Of a stretch of DNA of 64,000 bases, positions 53,324-63,400 are shown one piece after another. Position numbers and translations under genes: made by a program. The DNA is from an uncultured Flavobacteriaceae bacterium. GTDB taxonomy: Bacteria; Bacteroidota; Bacteroidia; Flavobacteriales; Flavobacteriaceae. How positions within the stretch are numbered: position 1 is the first letter of the stretch; each line of letters begins with the position of its first letter. The notes beneath the pieces were generated by a model. That model was not told where the DNA came from. It made no database searches and was given only the letters and a program-made list of their open reading frames with translations. The stretch spans positions 1,192,802-1,256,801 of the forward strand of contig CANLQD010000001.1 of the NCBI GenBank assembly GCA_947493175.1, written 5' to 3'.

Positions 53324-54244
53324 TTAAAAGAATCTTGGGGATTTCAATCGGTTTTCCCTGGTAATCCATTGATACCTAAGGAAGATTTCATGGGTTCCTG
53401 TATTATAATTATTGAGTTCGTTGATACTGTAGTCATAAGCATAGCCTACATTGAATTTTGGCGATATTTGGAAACCGAAAAGGGCACTTACCGAATCGTC
53501 CCATCGGTAGTTGGCCCCAAGATTAAGTGTTCCGTTCAATAAAAAGTTTGCCGATACATCTACCGAAATGGGTGCACCGGTCACTTGCTTTATAAAGAAT
53601 GAAGGCTTAAACTTCAATTCTCGGTTAATATCGAAAACATAACCGCCAATTAAGAAAAAATGTAGGCGTTCCACGGCCTCTGATTCCTGAATTTCATCGT
53701 AATGGGCGTTGGTAAAAACGTTGGGAGTAGAAACCCCTAAGTATGCATTACGCGTGAAATAAAAAGCCCCGGCACCTATAGAGGGTAAGAGCTTACTATT
53801 AATATTTTCATTGAATCTGGCTTCTGGATCTCTGAACAGACCCTTGCTCCAGTCCAAGCTGAAAAAGCGAACGCCCGCTTTTAATCCTAATGCAAGCCGG
53901 TGCCCCCTGTTGTTCAAAATTAAGTGATGCGAATAGTTGGCATCGATATACGTTTCTTCCGAAGGCCCCAGTTCGTCTTGTACAATTGAGAGACCCAGAC
54001 CATCGAATTGACCTATAGGGGAATCTAAACCAAATGTAATGGTTCTAGGAGAACCTTCTATACCGACCCATTGATCTCTAAAAAGGCTAATAGCGGTCAA
54101 ATGACCACGAGATCCCGTATAACCTGGGTTTACAGTCATGGTATTATACATGTAATGTGTAACCTGTGGGTCTTGTTGTGCATTGCTCCATAAGGGCAAA
54201 AGCATCAGTACTAGCAAGAATTTAAAGATTTGGGATTCTTTCAT
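53324..54244 (-). CDS. PorP/SprF family type IX secretion membrane protein
   Basis: This protein of about 306 residues starts at the ATG at 54242-54244 and has a signal peptide ending near residue 22 (WSNAQQ). The family hallmark follows: DPQVTHYMYNTMTVNPGYTGSRG, SLFRDQWVGIEGSPRT and GLGLSIVQDELGPSEET (split). A run of amphipathic beta strands then forms the predicted outer-membrane barrel. PorP/SprF proteins pair with neighbouring T9SS type B cargo. It lies 11 bp upstream of the OmpA gene and 225 bp downstream of the 1920-residue cargo gene. It is a closer match to classic PorP/SprF than the operon sprF. Confidence 0.92.
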   Translation of the reverse strand: MKESQIFKFLLVLMLLPLWSNAQQDPQVTHYMYNTMTVNPGYTGSRGHLTAISLFRDQWVGIEGSPRTITFGLDSPIGQFDGLGLSIVQDELGPSEETYIDANYSHHLILNNRGHRLALGLKAGVRFFSLDWSKGLFRDPEARFNENINSKLLPSIGAGAFYFTRNAYLGVSTPNVFTNAHYDEIQESEAVERLHFFLIGGYVFDINRELKFKPSFFIKQVTGAPISVDVSANFLLNGTLNLGANYRWDDSVSALFGFQISPKFNVGYAYDYSINELNNYNTGTHEIFLRYQWITRENRLKSPRFF

Positions 54245-54469
54245 GCTTATATGGTTGGCTCCGGCGTTAGCTCGGGGTCTAACAGTCACGATTTTGTTTT
54301 TACAACTTCGTGCATGTATCTATAGTCTTTCTCTTAACGTTAAAAAATAGTTGTTTATGTACATATTGCCCATTTTGTTGTCAATGTCCTGTTTTTTGTG
54401 GTGTAAGGGCCATTACGCGTTATCTACTTCTTCCTTTTTCGGCATATTCAAAAATACCAACTAGAATAA

Positions 54470-57400
54470 TTATTTTGATATGTAAAGCCATCCACTTTTC
54501 ATGGGATTACCATCTCCCAGTTCCAAGAGATAAAAATAGGTGCCTACCGGCAACTTTTCTTCTGTCTGGATGGTGGTTTTCGCTTCGGAAATTCCGCTCC
54601 AATCATTTGAATAGTTTCGTCGCTCGAATACCTTTGTTCCCCAACGGTTGAAAATTTGCAATAGGTTATTGGGATATTCATCGATGCACTCGATGTAGAA
54701 TACATCATTTATCCCATCCGCATTTGGGGAAAATTCGTTATAGATCGTTAAACATTCCGACTGTGTCACTGAGATAGTTACTTCAGAACGATCATTGTTC
54801 GCATTATTGTCAACAGGATCAACGTAGGCTAGTGATGCCACGTTGGTATAGCTAGATCCATCCCTTACAGTAACGGTCATTTCTAAAATGGTACTCTCCC
54901 CACTTTCTAGAGCCGGGATGGCCCATACCCCTGTTAAAGCATCGTAGTTACCAACGCTGGCCACGGCGGTCGTTAGTTCAAAACCATCGGGAAGAATGTC
55001 CTCAACACCAATATTTGTTGCAGAATCGAAGCCTTCGTTGGTTATGGTAATGGTAAATATCATGGAATCTCCAACAAAAGATTCGGCTCGGTCGGCTGTT
55101 TTTACAACGGAAATATCTGTGACAGCAACAACAGTAATTTCCAACAAAGCCTCATCATCTTCCAAGGGTCTGGTAGCGTCATAATTGTTGGGTGTGGAAT
55201 CTGGATCGGTTGCATCAGAGGCCCTTACTTCACTAACGACAATATATTCCCCCTGGATTCCTGTCGGCCCGTTCGGAACAAGCACAAAACCCAGCACAGT
55301 GGTTTCTCCACTGGTTAATGATGGAATAGACCATTGCAGCGTATCTGCTGTTCGCGTGCCGCCATTCTGTACGGAGACAAAATTAAAACCATTTGGTATA
55401 ATGCTGACAATATCTATATTTCCGGCGTCAAAAGGTCCGTTGTTTGCTACTTCAATAGTAAAAGTGACCGCCTCACCTGAATTGACGGTGAGGTTGTCGG
55501 CCGTCATGTTCAATTCAATGTCGGCGATACGTTCTTGCGAAGTGACCAATATTGAAAGAGGATCGCAGTGGCAGTTAGTAGCTGCCGGATCGAAAACTAC
55601 CAATAGGTTGCTATCGTCTCCACAAAAACTAGCAGCAGCGAAGGTTACGTTTTCAGTCATAGTGCCATTTCCTGACAGGTCTTGATCAAGTGTTCCTGTG
55701 TAAATGGCGTTACCGACCCTTGTACCCACATTATCTGCACAATATACCTGGTAAACAGCACCCGTAGGTAAGTCGATACCATTGGTTTCCAAAATTTCAA
55801 AATTAAGCTCATACTGGGTATCCCCGTTAGCTAGCTGCCCATAGAGCGCCGATGCGGTTCCGTTAGAGGCAAGGTTCGATTTTTCTATTTGAACTGTCGT
55901 ACCTGCCGTACCTACCGCAGTTTCACTGGCCGAACAAGAAACCCCACCGCAGGAAAGAACACTACTTATCTCAAAATTATTGATGAACAAATCAGCGCTT
56001 GGCGTACAGGTATTGGGCTCATCTTTGGCATAAACGTCAAAAGCATAAAGAATAATGTCACCGTTAGCGGCCCCATCGGGCATTTGAATATCAATTTCTT
56101 CATGATTACCCACAATGCTTACTACCGGGTTCGACATAGTGAACGCAGAGGAAGAGGTCAGAGAAGAAGTATCGAAACGAAGACCGTCTGGGAGTACAAT
56201 ACGTGCTACATCGTTCGAAGAGGTGGGACCATTGTCAATGACGATAGTACGCACTTCGATACGCTGGGGTCCGCATCCCTGAAAAATTCCACCATTTGCC
56301 ACAGTAATCGTCGTTGCGGTCGAATAGCTGGCCTCAGCTCCGTTAAGTACCAACGGGTCGGTCGATAGTCGTACCCCGTTTCCTTCCGCGGGAGTACCAC
56401 AGGTATTGTTACCGTAGGCGGTATAGGTTATAGCCGTATTGGATGTAAAATCACAGCGTAAGTTGAGGTTTAGATTGATTATGGCAATCTGTTCGTCCAA
56501 GGTAAGGGCGTTAGTGGCACCCTTAATTCCCTGTTCCGCAGCAATGGCCGTATGGCCCATGATATTTACATTGACTTGATTCCCGATCAAAGAGGAACTC
56601 ACCGTTTGTATATCGCCGGAGCCTCTAGGATATTCTACCTGTATGCCATTGATCAACACGCCTGCTACATCGCCGGGAATATCGAAAGTAACATAGGGGT
56701 CTATGAGGTTACCGGCATCAGCATTGCGAAGTTCAAGACCTATATTGAAATCTGTACATATATCTACGGAGGTCGTAGGTTGATCGATCAGCTGTACCTG
56801 TAGGGTGGCCTCTTGGGTTTCCAATCGAAGAGGTTGGGCATTAAAGTAGGTCGCGGTTTCGTACTGGGTGGTGTTCAATGGATAGGCATCGCAATCCCAG
56901 GAGTTCTCAACGGTGATATCCAAGTTGCCACAGGAGGAATAAGTTCCGCTAAAGCGGATACTCTTACAGATACCTGACCCACTAGCAAAGGCACCTAATT
57001 CTACCCAGGTGTGGTCTAAATCTTGTAAAAAAATCAGGTTATTTTCGCTGGCGCCCACCATCTCGACCACTTCTGTGACGACAAAGCCCGGACCATGGTC
57101 TATTTGAATCCAGTTATAATCAACATCGGTTACCGAAGTGCTACAGATGTCCAGTTCAAAGGACGCCAATGCTTCGCTTCCGGTTACGATAGGATTCGGT
57201 GATGAAAGCATAAACTCGGGTGCGTTATAATTAAAACGATTGGTGCGAGTCAACGAATTGGTTTCTGCGTAGTTAGAATAAGCATACTCAACGAATTGCG
57301 CCCGATAATCATAGGTGCTGGTATCGGGAGTAGTGGGACCTCCGCTGATGCGAAAACGAATTTCCGGGTAACGGTCACCATTCCAATCCCAGTTTTCAAA

Positions 57401-60232
57401 GGTGGTTCCCGGGGTGGCCGTTATCGTGTTGCCCGATTGCGAAAAAAGAATACCGCCATTTGTACTGTTAGGGTTTCCCGAAAAGCCATTGGAAGTAACG
57501 TCATTCTCAAAAGTAGCTCCTACGGGAATATCAAATTCGGTCGATTGCCAAAGATACACCGGTCGGTATTCATTTGGAAAGATGTCCCCGATATTTCCGG
57601 TCTGGAATTGGAGTCGTGTGTTCGCCAAAACCGAATTGCAGGCATTGGCCGTGGCCTGCGAAAATAGCGTCTGTATGCTTGCTTTTACATAGGAGACTTG
57701 GTCACCAAGGCTAAGACAACTTGTTTTGTTTCCTAAACCGTTGAAATAGAAAAATTCACCTCGAAAATTAGAAAGATCAAAAAGAACGGCCGTATTGAAA
57801 TTATCGTTGAATACAAATTTTAGCTGCATATCAATTACATCGCCAGGATTATAGGGTATACCAACTCCATTGGCATCTGACAGATTAAAGCGAAGGCGAT
57901 AATTTCCGGGGCTGTCCGTAATAAATACCGGTGTACCTACCAGGGTATTGGGCCCAGCATTGATTTCGATGTTGGAGTCGGCATCCTGGAGATATGAAAT
58001 GATATCCGATCCGCCACCGTTGGTAGGTACTGAATAAGTCAGATCAAAGTACAGATTGTCGACACTGATGTTAAAAATGCTGGAGGAAGCGGTAAGCAGC
58101 ATCTCGTCTCGAGCGGCATAGGTATCCAAATTGTGGTCGGTGGCATTTAAGCTTACCAGGGTAGCCATACTCGAGTCGGTCCACCCTGGAGTAAAGCGCT
58201 GTGCGTCAAAGTTCTGAATAACAGGGCCATCACACGAACTAGGACATACTGCGTTCATTTGGATAACACCACAATGAACATCTTCCGAAACACACTGACT
58301 TTCATACCTAGTGGTATAATTTATTTGTAAAGGTCCCGATGCTCCACTACCGCAGCTATATTCAAGTGGAAAAGGAATATTCTCGTTCCAATAGTCTTGA
58401 TTGATCGAATTCAGATCGGTGGTACTATAGGTAATTGTATTTCCGATCTGAGTGTATTCCGGTCCTGCGGTGGCTGCTAAACCAACACCGGCAGGGACAT
58501 TTAGGGTGACCGTCCATGAAGAACTGGGGTCAGGGGTAAAGAAAGGTTGCCCATTGCACAAAGGCCTGTCTCTTCCTCCCACCTGAAGACCACTTTGAAT
58601 CGCTACATTAAATGCTTGCCCATCAAAAATATCGGTCGGTGCGGTAGTATTAGAAGTACGACCAGTAAAATATGAATTGCTAAAGTAGCTCTGGTTCGAT
58701 AATACCTCGGTTCCGCATTGGTTAAAACCGTAGGCATGTGTTCGTAAAAAGTTGTATTGAATGAATCTTTTTTCCTCTTCGGTACAAGTAGAGGGCGATA
58801 GCAGATCAAAATCAAAATCAAATAAAATGTCTATTGCGGCTCCCGCTGGCAAATCATCAAAATAGCCATCGCCATCCAAATCGTCAAGTCCAACACCCGC
58901 TCCATCAGGATCGATGTTTTGCAAAAGTGAGGGTGGAATGATGTACGAGCCGGCCCCAACGCCTGCAAATTGGGTATTTGGTAATTGGGTCACAGGTATT
59001 GCAGTTCCCGTTGTAGCGAATCTGAAATTATCTATGATTTTGGAAACATTGGGACGGTCGTTGCCGAACAACCCGTTTTGCGTACTGGTTGTCTGAACCG
59101 AATTATTTTGACCAAACCCCGTATTGATGACTACATCATATGCTGGCGCACTTGGCGAGGTATTTGCAATTCTAGCCTGATAGGTAGCGGTAGATGTTAA
59201 ATCGGTATTCCCAAAATTATTGATTTCAGATACTACCAAGTTGGGCAATGCAGTGCTAACATTTACCACTCCGGAAACAGGTGCGGTTATCTGGCATATT
59301 TCGGCAATGCTACACCCCCATTCCGCCTGGTGGCTAATGGTATGCGTACCGCAGGCTTCTACCGTAAAGGTTTCCTCCAATAAAATATTTTCGCTATCCT
59401 CAAACAAGTTGTCACCATTCCCTACATTTCCCAAAAAAGGTGCGCTATTCAGGTCAATGGTGTAGGTGTAAACACCGCCAACCGATGAAATAGGGGTCAG
59501 TATCGTACCGTTGAAGGACAATGCATATACGTCATCTAGGTCTTCATCTACCGTAACGGTGTACGAAAAGCGTTCTAAAGTACCGTTTCCTGAGTTATTT
59601 ATTTCGATGGTTTTGGTAACGTTTTCACCAAGTTGGGCAACCGTATTCCCGTAGTTGAGGGTCGATAAAAGGGGACTCAGGAAGTTGTAGGAGTTAATGG
59701 TGGGGTCATTATCCGATTCTGCTTGAGGTCCTAGGGCGTTGGTATATGTGATGGAATGGGCATCCTTGAACAGTCCGCCACTATATGAAAACTGTACGGC
59801 ATCGCAATCTCCCGATTTTCTAAAGCGAAATCGCACCCTATCCGACGTTTGCCAATTTGCATTAGTGGGCCGTTGTAATGAAAATTCTGGCGCATTGGGA
59901 TTGGAATCGTCAACTGTTAACACAAAATCTCCGGAGCCTTGTTGCTCACGAATTTCGGCGCTTCCTGGGATATAGGAAACCCCATCAGGAAGGTCAAACA
60001 CGATCAGAAAGCTATTGTTATCCGATGTTTTGGATAGAATATTTAGAAAAGTGAATGAGTTATTGCTACCACCACACGGTCCTAGATCTTGAGAAGTAAC
60101 ACCAACGCGAAAGTCAGCATTATTGATTTGTGCAGAAGAGGTTGTTATAAAAAAAGCCGATACCACAAGTGATACAACCAGTTGAATCGAATAACGTCCT
60201 ATACCGGACGTGTGTATGTTATTTGCCCCCAT
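54470..60232 (-). CDS. large DUF11-containing T9SS type B surface protein
   Basis: This 1920-residue secreted protein has a signal peptide at about 1-34. Most of it (about 35-1560) is a series of beta-rich, Asn/Thr/Gly-rich domains resembling conserved-repeat/DUF11-type and jelly-roll modules, with paired cysteines. Two clear DUF11 domains follow at about 1580-1700 (VNSGEAVTFTIEVANNGPFDAGN) and 1715-1810 (SFVGDSMIFTITITNEGFDSATN). A gliding-motility-associated C-terminal domain closes the protein (CLTIYNEFSPNADGINDVF...IFNRWGTKVF), the T9SS type B signal. It is likely an adhesin or sheath component of the outer surface, partnered with the PorP/SprF protein encoded next. Confidence 0.85.
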   Translation of the reverse strand: MGANNIHTSGIGRYSIQLVVSLVVSAFFITTSSAQINNADFRVGVTSQDLGPCGGSNNSFTFLNILSKTSDNNSFLIVFDLPDGVSYIPGSAEIREQQGSGDFVLTVDDSNPNAPEFSLQRPTNANWQTSDRVRFRFRKSGDCDAVQFSYSGGLFKDAHSITYTNALGPQAESDNDPTINSYNFLSPLLSTLNYGNTVAQLGENVTKTIEINNSGNGTLERFSYTVTVDEDLDDVYALSFNGTILTPISSVGGVYTYTIDLNSAPFLGNVGNGDNLFEDSENILLEETFTVEACGTHTISHQAEWGCSIAEICQITAPVSGVVNVSTALPNLVVSEINNFGNTDLTSTATYQARIANTSPSAPAYDVVINTGFGQNNSVQTTSTQNGLFGNDRPNVSKIIDNFRFATTGTAIPVTQLPNTQFAGVGAGSYIIPPSLLQNIDPDGAGVGLDDLDGDGYFDDLPAGAAIDILFDFDFDLLSPSTCTEEEKRFIQYNFLRTHAYGFNQCGTEVLSNQSYFSNSYFTGRTSNTTAPTDIFDGQAFNVAIQSGLQVGGRDRPLCNGQPFFTPDPSSSWTVTLNVPAGVGLAATAGPEYTQIGNTITYSTTDLNSINQDYWNENIPFPLEYSCGSGASGPLQINYTTRYESQCVSEDVHCGVIQMNAVCPSSCDGPVIQNFDAQRFTPGWTDSSMATLVSLNATDHNLDTYAARDEMLLTASSSIFNISVDNLYFDLTYSVPTNGGGSDIISYLQDADSNIEINAGPNTLVGTPVFITDSPGNYRLRFNLSDANGVGIPYNPGDVIDMQLKFVFNDNFNTAVLFDLSNFRGEFFYFNGLGNKTSCLSLGDQVSYVKASIQTLFSQATANACNSVLANTRLQFQTGNIGDIFPNEYRPVYLWQSTEFDIPVGATFENDVTSNGFSGNPNSTNGGILFSQSGNTITATPGTTFENWDWNGDRYPEIRFRISGGPTTPDTSTYDYRAQFVEYAYSNYAETNSLTRTNRFNYNAPEFMLSSPNPIVTGSEALASFELDICSTSVTDVDYNWIQIDHGPGFVVTEVVEMVGASENNLIFLQDLDHTWVELGAFASGSGICKSIRFSGTYSSCGNLDITVENSWDCDAYPLNTTQYETATYFNAQPLRLETQEATLQVQLIDQPTTSVDICTDFNIGLELRNADAGNLIDPYVTFDIPGDVAGVLINGIQVEYPRGSGDIQTVSSSLIGNQVNVNIMGHTAIAAEQGIKGATNALTLDEQIAIINLNLNLRCDFTSNTAITYTAYGNNTCGTPAEGNGVRLSTDPLVLNGAEASYSTATTITVANGGIFQGCGPQRIEVRTIVIDNGPTSSNDVARIVLPDGLRFDTSSLTSSSAFTMSNPVVSIVGNHEEIDIQMPDGAANGDIILYAFDVYAKDEPNTCTPSADLFINNFEISSVLSCGGVSCSASETAVGTAGTTVQIEKSNLASNGTASALYGQLANGDTQYELNFEILETNGIDLPTGAVYQVYCADNVGTRVGNAIYTGTLDQDLSGNGTMTENVTFAAASFCGDDSNLLVVFDPAATNCHCDPLSILVTSQERIADIELNMTADNLTVNSGEAVTFTIEVANNGPFDAGNIDIVSIIPNGFNFVSVQNGGTRTADTLQWSIPSLTSGETTVLGFVLVPNGPTGIQGEYIVVSEVRASDATDPDSTPNNYDATRPLEDDEALLEITVVAVTDISVVKTADRAESFVGDSMIFTITITNEGFDSATNIGVEDILPDGFELTTAVASVGNYDALTGVWAIPALESGESTILEMTVTVRDGSSYTNVASLAYVDPVDNNANNDRSEVTISVTQSECLTIYNEFSPNADGINDVFYIECIDEYPNNLLQIFNRWGTKVFERRNYSNDWSGISEAKTTIQTEEKLPVGTYFYLLELGDGNPMKSGWLYISK

Positions 60233-60451
60233 ACTTTAGTTAGGTTAGCTCGTAAAATTTGGGTTACGAAAGAATATTGACCCTTAGGCCAAGACCTCTA
60301 AATTATTTTGTACAACTGAGCGGGGGAAATCTTTGTTGTGTAATATGGTTTAAGCAAGGTAAAAACCTCGTTTATAGCTGTTTCCTACATTTCATTTTTT
60401 GTAAAAACATTCGTTAGACTAGGTTTCTCTCTCTTTTTTAATCCTCCCTGA

Positions 60452-63400
60452 TTATCTTGAGATGTATAGCCATCCAGTTTTTGGGGTAGCGGATCCATTT
60501 CCTAAATCGAGTAGATAATAGTACGTGCCCACAGGGAGTTTATCTTCGGTTGCTATGGTGGCCCTTCCTATTGATGTGCCATCCCAATCATTATTATATC
60601 CGTTGGTTTCGAAAACTAGAACACCCCACCTGTTGAATACCTGCAATCTATTGTCGGGGTATTGTTCGATACACTCTATAAAGAACACATCATTCAGACC
60701 ATCGTTATTCGGGGAGAACTCGTTAAATATGGTCAAGCATTCAGCTTGTGTAATGGTCGGTGTAACCTCCGACCGATCATTATCCATATTAGGATCAATT
60801 TGATCCACATAGATCAACTGCGCGATATTCGTGTAATCATCTACATCGGTTACCGTTACAGTCATTTCTAAAGTGGCGGTTGCTCCGGGAGTAATCGATG
60901 GAATCTCCCATGTGGCTATGGTTTCGTTATAGGTGCCATTATCGGTATTGGCGGAAACCAAGGCGTATCCGGCCGGGAGGGCATCCTCTATTCCGATATT
61001 GGTGGCTTCATATGAGCTGTTGTTTGTCACCGCAATGGTAAATACAATGGTATCTCCGAAGAAGGTTTCCGGTTTGTCCACATTTTTGACCACCTCCAAA
61101 TCCACGGTTGGTGATGGTATGGTATAGCTAGCCTCATCATCTTCACTTTGGTCACCATCATCATTGTTGGGTGTTGAATCGGGATCGAATTGGTCTGAGG
61201 TCGTTATTTGCGCCGTATTCGTATATTCATCAAGCACATTTGCCGGGGCATTCACAGTAACCTCATAGGACAAGACTTGCGTACCTACCGGTACATTGGG
61301 TAATACCCATGTAATAATAGTACCGTTAACGGTGCCTCCATTGTTTACGGTTCCAAGAGTGAATCCGCTCGGTAACTGGTCTTCTACCGTTACGTTGGTC
61401 GCTAGGCCGGGACCATCGTTTACCACAGAAAGCTCAAAAAGAACTGTGTCACCTGCATTCGGATTTTGTATGGCACTTGTGGCCAATGCTTTTGAAAGAC
61501 TTAAGTCTGCGGGAACCAAGAGTATGGAAGCGCTATCCTCATCGTCCTCACTTTGGTCGCCATCATCATTATTAGGAGCTGAGTCCGGATCGTATTGATC
61601 TACCTGGACTACTTGGACCACATTCGTGTATTCAGCGGTTCTTCCGGTAGGAATATTGACGGACACTTCAAATGTCAATATCAGGGAAGTACCATTGGGA
61701 ACATTTAGTCCGCTCCACATGATGGTTGTCCCTGTTTGGGTGCCGCTGTTGTTTATGTTGGTGACCGTAAATCCTTCCGGAACGGTATTTTCAACGGATA
61801 CATTGGTAGCATCATTGGTCCCGTTATTGATGACCTCAACAGTAACCATTAAGATGTCCCCTGGATTTGCGTCAGTAACTGAAATGGTATTGATTATCTC
61901 CAAATCGGTTTGTTGTGGAACAATGGAAACTGCATCCTCATCGTCCTCGCTCTGATCGCCATCATCATTGTTGGGGTTCGAGTCGGGATCGTAATTCGAA
62001 GAGGATGTTATTTGTGCGGTATTGATATATTCTCCAGGAGTACCGGTCGGTGGATCAACGGTAACGGTAATTGTTACTGATGCTGAAGTGCCATTGGCTA
62101 TTAAAGGTAGTGTCCAATCTCCCGTAGTATTGTCATAGGTGCCGTTGGCCGCATTTCCGGTGTCGGATATATACGTAAGGCCCTGAGGCAGTAAATCCTG
62201 TAATACAGCGCCTGCCGGGGAATCGATAGGCCCATCATTAAAGACCGTTAGGGTAAAAACAATGTTATCTCCTATATTCGGATTTGTATTGTCTACTGTT
62301 TTCGTTATTCTTAAATCAGATGTTGGCGCAACAGTAATGGTTACTTGGTCTGTATTTTCACATCCGTTCCCATCTGTTCCCACAACTGTATAAGTGGTAG
62401 TGGTCAATGGAAAGACCGTATCCCCATCGGTAACGCCATTATCCCATATGTAGCTATTTGCACCCGAACCCGTCAGGATAACCGGTTCCCCGGCATTTAT
62501 GGTGGTGACAGATGCATTTGCGGTAACGTTTGGCAATGCGTTCTGGGTAATGGTAATCCGGGTTCTAGTAGCACTGGTACAGCCGTTGACGGTATTTCTG
62601 GTTTCAGCGAAGAAATCGTTGGTTCCGTTCACCAGGCTGGCCTCTGCCGGACTGAAAGTCAGTGTGCCTGTTGCCACAGCGGTACCATTGGTCGCCTGTG
62701 TATACCAATCAACTGTTTCGTCTGCTCCTATCGCGACTTCCATTGTTGGCACGGTGCTTCCGATACAATAGGCTTGGTCTCCCTGTATCACGGTAGGAGC
62801 ATTCACTACGGGACAGGCGCAATTGGGCGCAGTTACAGCATTTGTCTGTAAGCATCCTGTTGTTGTATTTTCTGTTGTGATATCAATGTCGCTTCCCGAT
62901 GGGATATTATCAATAGTCCAGTTGTTACCGGAGGTATTGACGATGTTAGCAGCCGGTATATTGGAAGTAACTACATCAGCATCGGTAGTAATGATCACGG
63001 AATAGGTCAAAAGATCGGGGGCACACTGCGCTCCAGGCCCTGAAACACTAAAGGATGGTAATTCATTTTGAGTAATGGTAATCAATGTCCGGGTAGCACT
63101 GGTACAACCGTTGACGGTATTTCTGGTTTCAGCGAAGAAATCGTTGGTTCCGTTCACCAGGCTGGCCTCTGCCGGACTGAAAGTCAGTGTGCCTGTTGCC
63201 ACAGCGGTACCATTGGTCGCCTGTGTATACCAATCAACTGTTTCGTCCACTCCTATAGCGACTTCCATTGTTGGCACGGTGCTTCCGATACAATAGGCCT
63301 GATCACCTTGAACAATACTTGGGGCATTTACCGTCGGGCAGGCACAATTAGGAGCGGTAATGCTCAAGATATTGTTGCAAGAAGTAGTCGGGTTGGTAAC

